This document shows, one piece after another, positions 9,601 to 16,968 of a stretch of 64,000 bases of DNA (within the stretch, counting starts at the first letter, position 1; the number at the start of each line of letters is the position of its first letter). Location of the stretch: NCBI RefSeq assembly GCF_003002875.1, contig NZ_PVTH01000005.1, forward strand, positions 248,001 through 312,000, written 5' to 3'. The DNA comes from Arcticibacter pallidicorallinus. GTDB lineage: Bacteria > Bacteroidota > Bacteroidia > Sphingobacteriales > Sphingobacteriaceae. Both the position numbers and the translations under genes were made by a program. The notes under the pieces were generated by a model, which worked only from the letters and a program-made list of their open reading frames with translations, ran no database searches and was not told where the DNA came from.

Positions 9601-9691
9601 CCTGAGATTTTAGCAGTACGGGTGTGGACAGGGCGAGTAACAATGCGCATAGAAACCTGACCGAATAGGGACTTCGGGTATTAAATTTCAT
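6644..9691 (-). CDS. SusC/RagA-family TonB-dependent outer-membrane transporter
   Basis: 1015 residues. A signal peptide (about 1-29) is followed by a carboxypeptidase-regulatory-like domain (about 40-115, LEGTILDAKTREPLIGVSI), a TonB-box-like segment EVVVVGYGTQ (about 120-129), the plug domain (about 130-235, with LYIIDGVFI and SISILKDAEATAIYGARAANGV) and a beta-barrel to the C-terminus (ending VPRTVQLGLNVTL). There is no STN domain, so no direct sigma/anti-sigma signalling is expected. It is the first gene of the operon and imports the ligand bound by the adjacent SusD. Because the third gene is a peptidase and not a glycosidase, a peptide-like cargo is likelier than a glycan (inference). 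Confidence 0.95.
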   Translation of the reverse strand: MKFNTRSPYSVRFLCALLLALSTPVLLKSQDNPKPLINSTLEGTILDAKTREPLIGVSIQLKGTTHSSYTDSKGRFQFITGQKFPYNIIVSYIGYEKREITANGSPIEVLLKEDIKTLNEVVVVGYGTQSKRSVIGAVSTIKTSEIANQPSASFDQQIQGRAAGVQVGSNTGVPGDGLFFRIRGTTSINASSDPLYIIDGVFINNQSLQKITTQGQANNPLADINPADIESISILKDAEATAIYGARAANGVVLITTKRGTYNSRPKISLNTYQGASWAPELWDLLTGPEHATIINETWTNDGKPFATRPFRPVSEGGRGLPEEQQTYDRLNDVFRTGRLQNYDLSVSGGNDKTRYYIGGGYASQDATLKTNDYSRASFKINLDQTINSFLKVGTSNTLARSQRANARVGDGPQGGILQAGLHTPTYLPKFNADGTYAKWAGFDNLDVLIDNTDMQSVSSRYMGNIYGEAEIAKGLKLRSSWSLDYNNYDEFEYWNSLTNRGSANKGLAASSISQNLIWSSEQTLTYRNTFNENHTIGVLLGNSIQGNTARQTFAQGTNFPSDDLKQIASAATTTSSSNLAENKLSSFFSRIDYNYAGKYFLEASLRADGSSRFGADKKWGYFPSAGLSWRVKEESFLLNSQTISDLKIRASIGLTGNQNGIDNYAALGLWQGGYNYLDNPGSIPVQLANANLGWESTRQTNLGIDLGLFKDRLGIEFNVYHKYTEDLLLNDPLAPSTGFSSITKNTGEISNKGIELSINSTNIAAEHFKWQTNLNLGRNVNKIEKLPTPIDASYNTIRMIEGYPLYSFFVYKQLYVDPQTGDAVYEDLNQDGQLTVADKQVIGNASPKLFGGLNNAFSFKGIDLSVFFNFSYGNKIYNNNRFFLESGGTRDDRRAINKNQLNRWQKPGDITDVPRLTTQGTNYTLSPSSRFVEDGSFLRLSIVNLGYTLPKDLSRKVKASTIRVYVTGTNLALWTKYSGPDPEINVTSNPLVQGYDLGTPPVPRTVQLGLNVTL

Positions 9692-9783
9692 ACCTTTGAA
9701 TGTTTTTATTAATGAGAAATCGATTGATAAGAACAGGATAAAATCAGTGGCAATTGGCGTTACTTTCTGGTTTTATCTGCATG

Positions 9784-9810
9784 AAGCCGGGAGATCTACT
9801 CTCCTGGCTT
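9784..9810 (-). other. hairpin in the susC 5' leader
   Basis: Arms 9784-9794 and 9800-9810 pair over 11 positions with one G-T wobble around a 5-base loop. If the susC transcript starts near 9950, this hairpin lies in the 5' leader about 95 bases ahead of the start codon. It could be an mRNA-stabilising or regulatory structure. A terminator is less likely for the minus-strand transcript, because the T-rich stretch lies on the wrong side of the hairpin. Confidence 0.45.
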
Positions 9811-9957
9811 TATTTATTTCCTACCCTCAACAACACATTCGCGCATTCCCTGCATGGCGTACATTTTGATTTTTCGTGGTCTGATGAGACTGAGAATTCT
9901 GCGTCTTCATTTTCTTTTCAGTAGTTTGAGTTGAGAAGTGTTTGATTTTTGTTACGA

Positions 9958-9965
9958 CAAATATA
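9958..9965 (-). promoter_or_regulatory. candidate susC promoter (-7 element TATATTTG)
   Basis: The minus-strand octamer TATATTTG is a perfect match to the Bacteroidota -7 consensus TAnnTTTG. No convincing TTG lies 19-21 bases upstream, so the -33 box is weak, which would fit an activated or growth-controlled promoter. Predicted initiation near 9950 gives a leader of roughly 260 bases. Confidence 0.45.
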
Positions 9966-10026
9966 GGGGAAAATATATAAGTACATAATTAATCTATAGA
10001 TTTAGTAGACTTATTTTTTAACGGGA

Positions 10027-10046
10027 AATGTTAATTTGACATTAAT
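10027..10046. promoter_or_regulatory. candidate AraR operator upstream of araR
   Basis: The core TGTTAATTTGACA is an imperfect palindrome of form TGTnAAnTTnACA. The same motif recurs in front of araB at 10874-10893, with 16 of 20 aligned bases identical. Shared presence in the two promoters expected for an autoregulated arabinose repressor is the argument. Binding is inferred, not shown. Confidence 0.5.
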
Positions 10047-10078
10047 TGCATCCGCAGCAGTAAAATCTCTTATCTTTC
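10046..10078 (+). promoter_or_regulatory. candidate araR promoter
   Basis: A TTG at 10046-10048 is followed after 22 bases by TATCTTTC at 10071-10078, one base off the TAnnTTTG -7 consensus. The candidate operator overlaps the -33 box, as expected for repression. Initiation near 10085 would give a leader of about 35 bases. Confidence 0.4.
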
Positions 10079-10121
10079 GCTCCTATTTAACCAATAACAG
10101 ATTTATCGAAAAAACCTATAC

Positions 10122-10829
10122 ATGAACAGGTATTCCAAGCAAGCCCGTCTCCTTATCGCTATTGACTGCATTATATTTGGATTCGACGGAGAGAATCTGA
10201 AACTGCTGCTGATCCACCGCGCCTTTGAGCCAGAGATGGGAAAATGGAGCGTAGTGGGAGGATTTCTTCAGCCGGACGAGAGTCCGGAAAACGCCGCAGC
10301 CCGCATCCTGAAGCAGCTGACCGGACTGGAAGGCGTCTACATGGAGCAGCTGGAAGCATTTGGGAACCCCTCCAGGGATCCTATCGAGCGGGTCATCAGC
10401 CTCACCTACTTCGCCCTTATTGACATCAATAAATATACCGAGCAGCTAAGCGAAGAATACCGCCCCGAGTGGTTTTTATTAAAAGAGCGGCCGGAGCTGA
10501 TCTTCGACCATAATGAAATGGTAGAAGCGGCGCTGAAGAAACTGCGTTATAAAGCCGCGCTGCATCCTGTGCTGTTTGAGTTGCTGCCGGAGAAATTCAC
10601 ATTACCGCAATTGCAGGCGCTCTACACGGCTGTTTACGATGCCCAGTTCGACAAGCGGAATTTCAGCAGGAAAGTCTTATCCGCAGAGCTTTTAGTAAAA
10701 CAGACGGAAAAAGACAAAGAAGGCTCGAAGAAGGGCGCCTTTTATTATATGCTCGATAAAACGCAGTACAAGGACAAACTGCAGACCTTTGTAAACTTTG
10801 TACCGACACCCGATAATTTTCTTTTATAA
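10122..10829 (+). CDS. araR: Nudix-fold transcriptional regulator of arabinose utilisation (AraR-type)
   Basis: 235 residues. The N-terminal 140 residues are a Nudix domain, but the Nudix box is degenerate: G47, E53 and R61 remain while the REUxEE glutamates are replaced (R61-I-L-K-Q-L66), so hydrolase activity is not expected. The C-terminal part (about 150-235, with KRNFSRKVL and KKGAFYYMLD) is the winged-helix DNA-binding domain of the NrtR/AraR class. A Nudix-derived AraR controlling arabinose genes is known from Bacteroides thetaiotaomicron. Its position 71 bases upstream of araB and the shared palindromes in both promoters support the same role here, with L-arabinose as probable effector. 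Confidence 0.85.
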   Translation: MNRYSKQARLLIAIDCIIFGFDGENLKLLLIHRAFEPEMGKWSVVGGFLQPDESPENAAARILKQLTGLEGVYMEQLEAFGNPSRDPIERVISLTYFALIDINKYTEQLSEEYRPEWFLLKERPELIFDHNEMVEAALKKLRYKAALHPVLFELLPEKFTLPQLQALYTAVYDAQFDKRNFSRKVLSAELLVKQTEKDKEGSKKGAFYYMLDKTQYKDKLQTFVNFVPTPDNFLL

Positions 10830-10856
10830 AAGTCGTACTTATTGAAGAGTAATTTC

Positions 10857-10864
10857 TATTTTTG
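10857..10864 (+). promoter_or_regulatory. araBDA promoter, -7 element
   Basis: TATTTTTG matches TAnnTTTG exactly. No TTG sits at the ideal 19-21 base spacing (the nearest, 10842-10844, is 12 bases away). The candidate AraR operator at 10874-10893 would cover the start site and early leader, a position suited to repression. Confidence 0.5.
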
Positions 10865-10873
10865 ATGCTATTA

Positions 10874-10893
10874 AGTGTTAATTAGACACGAAT
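10874..10893. promoter_or_regulatory. candidate AraR operator upstream of araB
   Basis: The core TGTTAATTAGACA aligns with the copy at 10027-10046. It lies just downstream of the -7 element and 7 bases before the araB start codon, so a bound repressor would block initiation. Confidence 0.5.
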
Positions 10894-10900
10894 ACCAATT

Positions 10901-12589
10901 ATGTCTTCAGAAAAATTTGTTATTGGAGTAGATTACGGGACGGACTCGGTACGCTCAGTAATCGTAAACGCGAACAGCGGAGAGGAATTAGCTGCCTCAG
11001 TATTTTATTATCCTCAATGGAAAAAAGGTGCATTCTGCGATCCTGAGAAGAATCAGTTCCGCCAGCATCCCGAAGATTACGTTGCAGGTTTGGAAAGCAC
11101 GATCAAGGAATGTCTGGAGAAGGCAGGTCCAGAAGTTGCTGCGCAAGTGAAAGCCATCTCTGTGGACACAACAGGATCAACACCCGTTGCAGTAAACAAA
11201 GAAGGAACTCCCTTAGCCCTGTTGCCTGAATTCAAGGACAACCCGAACGCGATGTTCGTGCTTTGGAAAGACCACACGGCTGTAAAAGAAGCTGCGGAGA
11301 TCAATGAGCATGCGACGAAGTTTGATATCAACTACCTGAAATATGTAGGTGGAATCTATTCGTCAGAGTGGTTCTGGTCGAAGTTGCTGCGCATCCTTCG
11401 TGCGGATGAAACCGTCCGTGAAGCTTGCTATACCTGGGTTGAGCATTGCGACTGGATTCCGTTCCTGTTAACAGGCGGAAACAATGTCGATGAGATCAAG
11501 CGCAGCGTATGTTCAGCAGGACATAAATCACTGTGGAATGCAGAGTTCGGTGGATTCCCGCCGGAAGAGTTCTTCGTTTCCCTTGATCCATTATTAAAAG
11601 GATTCCCTTCCAGACTCTCCAGCAAAACATATACATCAGCAGAGAAGGCCGGTGTTATCAGTGCCGAATGGGCAGAGCGCCTTGGACTGAATAACGACGT
11701 TGTAATCGGGATCGGTGCGTTTGACGCGCATATGGGTGCGGTAGGCGGACAGATTGAGCCCTACTACCTGAGCAAGGTAATGGGAACATCAACCTGTGAT
11801 ATGCTCGTTGCCCCTGCTAACGAAGTAGAAGGCATTCTGGTAGACGGAATATGCGGACAAGTAGACGGATCTATCATCCCGGGAATGATCGGTATGGAAG
11901 CCGGACAATCTGCTTTCGGAGATGCTTACGCATGGTTTAAGAACGTACTTATTGGTCCGTTTAAACAACTGGCAGCTCAGTCTTCTGTCATTGACGCAGA
12001 AACTGCAGCACGCCTTGTAGAAGAAGTTGAAGGAAAGATTATCCCTGAACTTAGCAAGCAGGCAGCATTGCTACCAGTAGAAGAATTCGGCGAGTATGCT
12101 ATCGAGTGGTTAAACGGCAGACGTACCCCAGACGCGAACCAGGCTTTAAAAGGTGCGTTCCTTGGACTTGACCTGGGAAGTGACGCCGTGAAGATGTTCC
12201 GTTCCCTGGTAGAGTCGACCTGTTTCGGTGCCAAGAAGATCGTAGACCGTTTCAATGAGCAGGGCGTCCCAGTAAAAGGACTTATCGGTTTAGGCGGCGT
12301 TGCAAAGAAATCACCATTTATCATGCAGATGATGGCCGACGTGATGAACATGCCTATCCGTATCCATAAGTCAGAGCAAACCTGCGCAATAGGTGCAGCC
12401 ATGTTCGCCGCTACGGCAGCAGGCATCTACCCACGTGTGGAAGACGCCATGGCAGCAATGGGTCAGGGTTTCGACGCGGAATACCATCCGAACCCGGAGC
12501 GGGTAGCTATCTACGCGAAACGCTACGCACATTATTCAGAAGCCGGACACGCGATTGAAGGTTTATTATCCGAAGAAGTACACGCTTAA
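10901..12589 (+). CDS. araB: ribulokinase
   Basis: 562 residues, the normal length for AraB. The FGGY-kinase start is clear (VIGVDYGTDSVRSVIVN at 7-23). Family landmarks continue with DTTGSTPV near 90, the GIGAFDAHMGAVG substrate/ATPase block near 273-285, MGTSTCDM, and the C-terminal FGGY signature region GLIGLGGVAKKSPFIMQMMADVM near 462-484. It phosphorylates L-ribulose to L-ribulose 5-phosphate in the cytoplasm. It is the first structural gene of araBDA; araD follows 25 bases later and araA completes the pathway. Confidence 0.97.
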   Translation: MSSEKFVIGVDYGTDSVRSVIVNANSGEELAASVFYYPQWKKGAFCDPEKNQFRQHPEDYVAGLESTIKECLEKAGPEVAAQVKAISVDTTGSTPVAVNKEGTPLALLPEFKDNPNAMFVLWKDHTAVKEAAEINEHATKFDINYLKYVGGIYSSEWFWSKLLRILRADETVREACYTWVEHCDWIPFLLTGGNNVDEIKRSVCSAGHKSLWNAEFGGFPPEEFFVSLDPLLKGFPSRLSSKTYTSAEKAGVISAEWAERLGLNNDVVIGIGAFDAHMGAVGGQIEPYYLSKVMGTSTCDMLVAPANEVEGILVDGICGQVDGSIIPGMIGMEAGQSAFGDAYAWFKNVLIGPFKQLAAQSSVIDAETAARLVEEVEGKIIPELSKQAALLPVEEFGEYAIEWLNGRRTPDANQALKGAFLGLDLGSDAVKMFRSLVESTCFGAKKIVDRFNEQGVPVKGLIGLGGVAKKSPFIMQMMADVMNMPIRIHKSEQTCAIGAAMFAATAAGIYPRVEDAMAAMGQGFDAEYHPNPERVAIYAKRYAHYSEAGHAIEGLLSEEVHA

Positions 12590-12614
12590 ACCTGTTTTAG
12601 CACAGATATACAAG

Positions 12615-13313
12615 ATGAGTAAATACGATCACATCAAACAAGCTGCATACGAAGCCAATATGCAGTTACCCAAACTGGGACTGGTACTCTTTACCTTCGG
12701 GAATGTAAGTGCCGTAGACAGGGAATTAGGCGTATTCGCCATTAAACCCAGCGGCGTTCCTTACGAAGATCTGACACCAGAAAAAATGGTCATCGTTGAC
12801 CTGGACGGTAATACAGTAGAAGGCGACCTTCGCCCCTCTTCTGATACGCTGACCCACGCGGTGTTATACAAGCACTGGACGGAAATAGGCGGAATCGTAC
12901 ATACCCATTCCACTTACGGAACCGCCTGGGCACAGAGCCAGCGCGACATCCCGATTTTCGGAACCACGCATGCAGATCATAATACCGTAGATATCCCTTG
13001 CGCACCACCGATGGAAGATGCGATGATTGAAGGAAACTACGAGTATGAGACCGGTTTCCAGATCATGAACTGCTTTAAAGACAAGGGACTTGACTACAAA
13101 GAAGTAGAAATGGTATTGGTGGGTAACCATGCCCCTTTCACCTGGGGAAAAGACGCTGCAAAAGCCGTTTACAACAGTGCGGTTCTGGAAACAGTAGCAC
13201 AGATGGCTTATTTAACAGAGCAGATCAGTCCCGTTGCCCCCCGACTGAAAGATTCCATCATTAAGAAGCATTACGACCGCAAGCACGGAGCAAACGCCTA
13301 TTACGGACAATAA
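12615..13313 (+). CDS. araD: L-ribulose-5-phosphate 4-epimerase
   Basis: 232 residues from the ATG at 12615. The open frame reaches back to 12555 inside araB, but the family N-terminus (MSKYDHIKQAAYEANMQLPK) begins at 12615. Class II aldolase-like zinc ligands are present: His96 and His98 in IVHTHST and His172 in GNHAPFTWG. The Asp77 (PSSDT) and Asp121 positions seen in characterised AraD are also kept. It converts L-ribulose 5-phosphate to D-xylulose 5-phosphate, the entry into the pentose phosphate pathway. It lies between araB and araA. Confidence 0.97.
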   Translation: MSKYDHIKQAAYEANMQLPKLGLVLFTFGNVSAVDRELGVFAIKPSGVPYEDLTPEKMVIVDLDGNTVEGDLRPSSDTLTHAVLYKHWTEIGGIVHTHSTYGTAWAQSQRDIPIFGTTHADHNTVDIPCAPPMEDAMIEGNYEYETGFQIMNCFKDKGLDYKEVEMVLVGNHAPFTWGKDAAKAVYNSAVLETVAQMAYLTEQISPVAPRLKDSIIKKHYDRKHGANAYYGQ

Positions 13314-13333
13314 CAATATCCCGATAAAACATT

Positions 13334-14824
13334 ATGTTAGATTTAAAAAAATTCGAAGTCTGGTTTGTAACCGGCAGCCAGGATCTCTACGGAGAAGATA
13401 CCCTAAAGCAAGTAGCGGCACACTCTGAAGAGATTGCCAAATCATTGAACGGCGCTTCACAGATTCCTGTGCAGGTGGTATTCAAACCTACTGTAAAAAG
13501 TACAGACGAGATCTATCAGATCTGTCAGCAGGCCAACGTAGCAGAGAACTGTATTGGTATCATCACCTGGATGCATACCTTCTCCCCTGCCAAGATGTGG
13601 ATCAACGGATTGAAGATCCTTCGCAAGCCATTATTGCACCTGCACACCCAGTTCAACCGTGACATTCCATGGAGCACCATCGACATGGATTTCATGAACC
13701 TGAACCAGAGTGCACACGGAGACCGTGAGTTTGGATTCATCGTGTCCCGTTTACGCATGGAGCGCAAAGTGGTTGTAGGCCATTGGAAAGACGAAGAAGT
13801 ACTGGATCAGATCAATGCGTGGAGCCGTGCGGCTGCAGGTTGGTACGACTGGCAAGGTGCGAAGTTCTGCCGTTTCGGTGATAACATGCGTTTTGTAGCG
13901 GTAACCGACGGAGATAAAGTTGAAGCAGAGTTAAAATTTGGTTTCTCTGTGAACACCTATGGTATCGGTGACTTAGTTGCCGTGATCAACCAGGTGAGCG
14001 ACGGAGAAGTAGATAAATTAACTGCAGAATACGCAGAGCGTTATGCCGTGGTAGAAGCTTTGAGAAAAGGCGGAGCACAGCATTCATCACTGCGTGATGC
14101 AGCGAAGATCGAGATCGGTATGCGTCAGTTCCTTACAGACGGAGGTTTCAAAGGATTCTCTGATACATTCGAAGATCTTCATGGAATGAAACAACTTCCA
14201 GGAATCGCTTCACAGCGTCTGATGGCTGACGGATTTGGATTCGCAGGAGAAGGCGACTGGAAGACAGCAGCTTTGGTACGTGCGATGAAGGTTATGGGTA
14301 GCGGACTGAAAGGCGGAAACGCGTTCATGGAAGACTATACTTACCACTTTGATCCGTCTAATCCATTGGTATTGGGTTCACACATGCTGGAGATCTGCGA
14401 GTCTATCGCTGACGGCAAGCCATCTTGTGAGATCCACCCATTAGGAATTGGTGGTAAAGAAGACCCGGTTCGTTTGGTATTCAACGTTGCAGCAGGACCA
14501 GCTCTTAATGCATCTATCGTTGATATGGGTAACCGTTTCCGTATGTTGGTGAACGAAGTAGAGGCAGTAGCTCCAGAGCATGACCTTCCGAAGCTTCCGG
14601 TAGCACGAGTATTGTGGAAGCCATATCCGGACATGAAGACAGGCCTAGCGGCATGGATCCTTGCAGGTGGTGCACACCATACCGGATACAGCCAGAACTT
14701 AACTTCTGAGCACATGCAGGATTTCGCTGAAATGGCGGATATCGAGTTTGTGAAGATTGGTAAGGAGACTAACTTGTACCAGTTCAAGAACGAACTGCGT
14801 TGGAGTGAGGTTGCTTACAAATAG
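13334..14824 (+). CDS. araA: L-arabinose isomerase
   Basis: 496 residues, full length. The manganese ligands fall at the same numbers as in the E. coli enzyme: Glu306 (GFAGEGDW), Glu333 (FMEDYTYHF) and His350 (GSHMLEIC), with a histidine pair at 448-449 (GGAHHTGYS). It isomerises L-arabinose to L-ribulose, the first step of the pathway, although it is the last gene of the operon. Start 20 bases after araD. Codon use looks like that of a well-expressed gene, and a strong hairpin terminator follows. Confidence 0.98.
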   Translation: MLDLKKFEVWFVTGSQDLYGEDTLKQVAAHSEEIAKSLNGASQIPVQVVFKPTVKSTDEIYQICQQANVAENCIGIITWMHTFSPAKMWINGLKILRKPLLHLHTQFNRDIPWSTIDMDFMNLNQSAHGDREFGFIVSRLRMERKVVVGHWKDEEVLDQINAWSRAAAGWYDWQGAKFCRFGDNMRFVAVTDGDKVEAELKFGFSVNTYGIGDLVAVINQVSDGEVDKLTAEYAERYAVVEALRKGGAQHSSLRDAAKIEIGMRQFLTDGGFKGFSDTFEDLHGMKQLPGIASQRLMADGFGFAGEGDWKTAALVRAMKVMGSGLKGGNAFMEDYTYHFDPSNPLVLGSHMLEICESIADGKPSCEIHPLGIGGKEDPVRLVFNVAAGPALNASIVDMGNRFRMLVNEVEAVAPEHDLPKLPVARVLWKPYPDMKTGLAAWILAGGAHHTGYSQNLTSEHMQDFAEMADIEFVKIGKETNLYQFKNELRWSEVAYK

Positions 14825-14851
14825 GCTGATATTTAGCTTAGTTTAATAAAG

Positions 14852-14908
14852 AAAGGGCTTTATTGTGATTCGGTGTGAACCAATCATGATAAAGCCCTTT
14901 TCTATTTT
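14852..14908 (+). terminator. rho-independent terminator of araBDA
   Basis: Arms AAAGGGCTTTAT (14852-14863) and ATAAAGCCCTTT (14889-14900) pair perfectly over 12 bases. The 25-base loop contains a further inner stem (TGATT/AATCA plus GGT/ACC). A T-rich run follows (TTCTATTTT). Confidence 0.85.
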
Positions 14909-14977
14909 CCTTGATTTGCTTACAAGCTTCAGGGGTTTGCATACATGCTCGCGCTCTGGCTTACCGACCTTTGGAAT

Positions 14978-15982
14978 ATGGAAATAAAACAAATCGCATT
15001 GGGCAGTCAAGGTTTGATTGTGCCGGTAATTGGTCTGGGCTGTATGGGCATGACCGGTTTTGAAGAAGGACATATGTATGGTCCGGCGGATGAGCAGGAA
15101 GCCATCGCGACGATTCAGCGCTCGCTCGAGCTAGGTGGTAACTTTCTAGACACAGCCGATCTGTACGGACCGCTGAAGAACGAGCAATTGATCGCTAAAG
15201 CCATCAAAGGTAAACGCGATCAGTATATTTTAGCGACCAAGTTTGGTTGGGAGATCAATGATCAGAATAAGGTTACCTGGGCCATTAATGGGAAGAAAGA
15301 TTATGTAAAAAAATCTTTAGAGCGTTCACTCAAAAATTTGAATACCGATTACATTGATCTCTATTACCTGCATCGCCTGGATAAAAACACGCCGATAGAC
15401 GAAACCGTTGAGGCAATGGCTGAGCTGGTTCAAGAAGGCAAAGTGGGTTATATCGGTTTGTCGGAAGTTTCGTCTGAAACGGTTAAACGAGCACATGCTG
15501 TGCACCCGATCACAGCTGTGCAAAGCGAATATTCGTTATTCGAGCGGACAGTGGAAGAACGTGGGGTTCTAGCCACCTTAAAAGAATTAGGTATTGGCTT
15601 CGTTGCCTACTCACCGTTAGGGCGTGGATTTCTTTCCGGACAGATTAAAAGCATTGATGATCTGCCTGAGAACGATTTCCGCCGAGGAATACCGCGTTTC
15701 CAAGGAGAACAGTTCGAGAAGAATATGGAACTGGTAAAAGCTATAGAAGCTATGGCTGAAGCGAAGCAAGTCACCTCATCGCAGCTGGCTTTGGCATGGA
15801 TAATAAGCAAAGGCATTCTGCCGATCCCGGGAACGAAGCGCCGGAAGTATCTGGAGCAAAACATTGCGGCTACCACTATTGTACTCACAGAGAGGGATCT
15901 ATCACAACTTGAAAGCATTGTGCCATTAGGTACCGATACGGGCGCGCCTTATGATGAATTTAGTATGGGCTTAATTGATTAA
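14978..15982 (+). CDS. aldo/keto reductase
   Basis: 334 residues from the ATG at 14978; the track-length frame to 14945 adds 11 residues that do not resemble the family. The AKR catalytic tetrad is visible: Asp58 and Tyr63 in NFLDTADLYG, Lys88 in ILATKFG and His132 in YYLHRLD. Late motifs LGRGFLSG and LALAWIISKGILPIPGTKR (NADP binding) fit the AKR group that includes YhdN-like general aldehyde reductases. The substrate is not inferable. An AraC-type regulator starts 9 bases downstream, presumably co-transcribed. Confidence 0.92.
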   Translation: MEIKQIALGSQGLIVPVIGLGCMGMTGFEEGHMYGPADEQEAIATIQRSLELGGNFLDTADLYGPLKNEQLIAKAIKGKRDQYILATKFGWEINDQNKVTWAINGKKDYVKKSLERSLKNLNTDYIDLYYLHRLDKNTPIDETVEAMAELVQEGKVGYIGLSEVSSETVKRAHAVHPITAVQSEYSLFERTVEERGVLATLKELGIGFVAYSPLGRGFLSGQIKSIDDLPENDFRRGIPRFQGEQFEKNMELVKAIEAMAEAKQVTSSQLALAWIISKGILPIPGTKRRKYLEQNIAATTIVLTERDLSQLESIVPLGTDTGAPYDEFSMGLID

Positions 15983-15991
15983 ATTAGCTCT

Positions 15992-16879
15992 ATGAACGCC
16001 ATTAACTCCATATCGGAATTTCACCGTCTGCTGTCTTTAGCCGAACCGCGCCACCCGCTGGTGAGTGTGATCAATCTGGCAGAAAGTGTTTTTTTAGAAG
16101 ATGAGATCTGGAAAGGTTTCGTTAACCGTTTCTATTGCGTGGCGCTAAAACGCGATGCCAAGGGCAAGATCAAGTACGGACAGCAGCATTATGATTATGA
16201 TAAAGGAGTCTTGAGTTTTACCGCCCCTAATCAAGTGCAACAACTGGATCTGCAGAATATGGAATGCGGATCGGGCTATCTCCTGATTTTCCACCCGGAC
16301 TTCCTTTTGCAGCATAATCTGGCGAACAGCATTCACCAATACGGCTTCTTCGACTACGCCGTTAACGAAGCATTACACCTATCTGCCGAAGAAGAAGAAG
16401 ACCTGATCACGATTCTCCATAGAGTTGACAAGGAGTGCCAGCATATCGACAAGCATACCCAAGAGATCATTCTCACGCAAATAGAAAGCCTGCTCAAATA
16501 CTCCAACCGATTTTATGAGCGCCAGTTTTTGACTAGAAAGAACAACAACTCGGCACTGCTAAGCCGGTTCGAGCAGCTGGTGGACGACTATTTCAAAAAC
16601 GACGTACCAGGTTTACTCACGGTGCAATATCTTGCTGAGAAGATGAACTTGTCTCCAAACTACCTAAGTGACCTGCTTCGCGTGCATACCGGACAAAACA
16701 CCCAGCAGCATATTCATGAAAAACTAATCGCAAAAGCCAAAGAGAAACTTTCCACGACCAGTCTTTCGGTCAGTGAGATTGCCTATGCCCTGGGCTTCGA
16801 GCACACGCAGTCCTTCAGCACACTGTTTAAAAAGAAGACGAATTTATCACCATTGGAGTTTCGTCAGTCTTTTAACTGA
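15992..16879 (+). CDS. AraC-family transcriptional regulator
   Basis: 295 residues. The C-terminal 100 residues hold the two AraC helix-turn-helix motifs: LTVQYLAEKMNLSPNYLSDLLR at about 209-230 and SVSEIAYALGFEHTQSFSTLFKKK at about 257-280, followed by the usual SPLEFR. The N-terminal part is a cupin-like sensing domain without recognisable ligand residues. It follows the aldo/keto reductase by 9 bases and probably controls that gene, perhaps in response to an aldehyde or phenolic compound (inference). It is not an arabinose AraC; arabinose control here is assigned to the Nudix regulator. Confidence 0.92.
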   Translation: MNAINSISEFHRLLSLAEPRHPLVSVINLAESVFLEDEIWKGFVNRFYCVALKRDAKGKIKYGQQHYDYDKGVLSFTAPNQVQQLDLQNMECGSGYLLIFHPDFLLQHNLANSIHQYGFFDYAVNEALHLSAEEEEDLITILHRVDKECQHIDKHTQEIILTQIESLLKYSNRFYERQFLTRKNNNSALLSRFEQLVDDYFKNDVPGLLTVQYLAEKMNLSPNYLSDLLRVHTGQNTQQHIHEKLIAKAKEKLSTTSLSVSEIAYALGFEHTQSFSTLFKKKTNLSPLEFRQSFN

Positions 16880-16968
16880 TAGGAGAAACAGACCTTTAGA
16901 GGAGATCAAGGCCGATACCGCCCCTTAAATGAGCGACCGCCTATCAGCCAGCGACGAACGGCCTCTGT

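Larger units (their letters stand above)
9692..10121. other. 430-base divergent intergenic region between susC and araR
   Basis: No coding frame is supported here. It carries the minus-strand susC promoter core and a long susC leader with a hairpin on the left, and the araR candidate operator and promoter on the right; these are listed separately. The middle (9960-10020) is very AT-rich. Confidence 0.6.

Noticed and set aside
10842-10844. TTG as -33 box of the araB promoter
   Set aside because: Only 12 bases from the -7 element, too short for the 19-21 base spacing seen at the tRNA-Lys, CDGSH and TolB-like promoters in this window.
16880-16968. Inverted segments AAACAGA...TCTGTTT between the AraC and HAD genes
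   Set aside because: Arms are short, interrupted and about 75 bases apart; not a convincing terminator.
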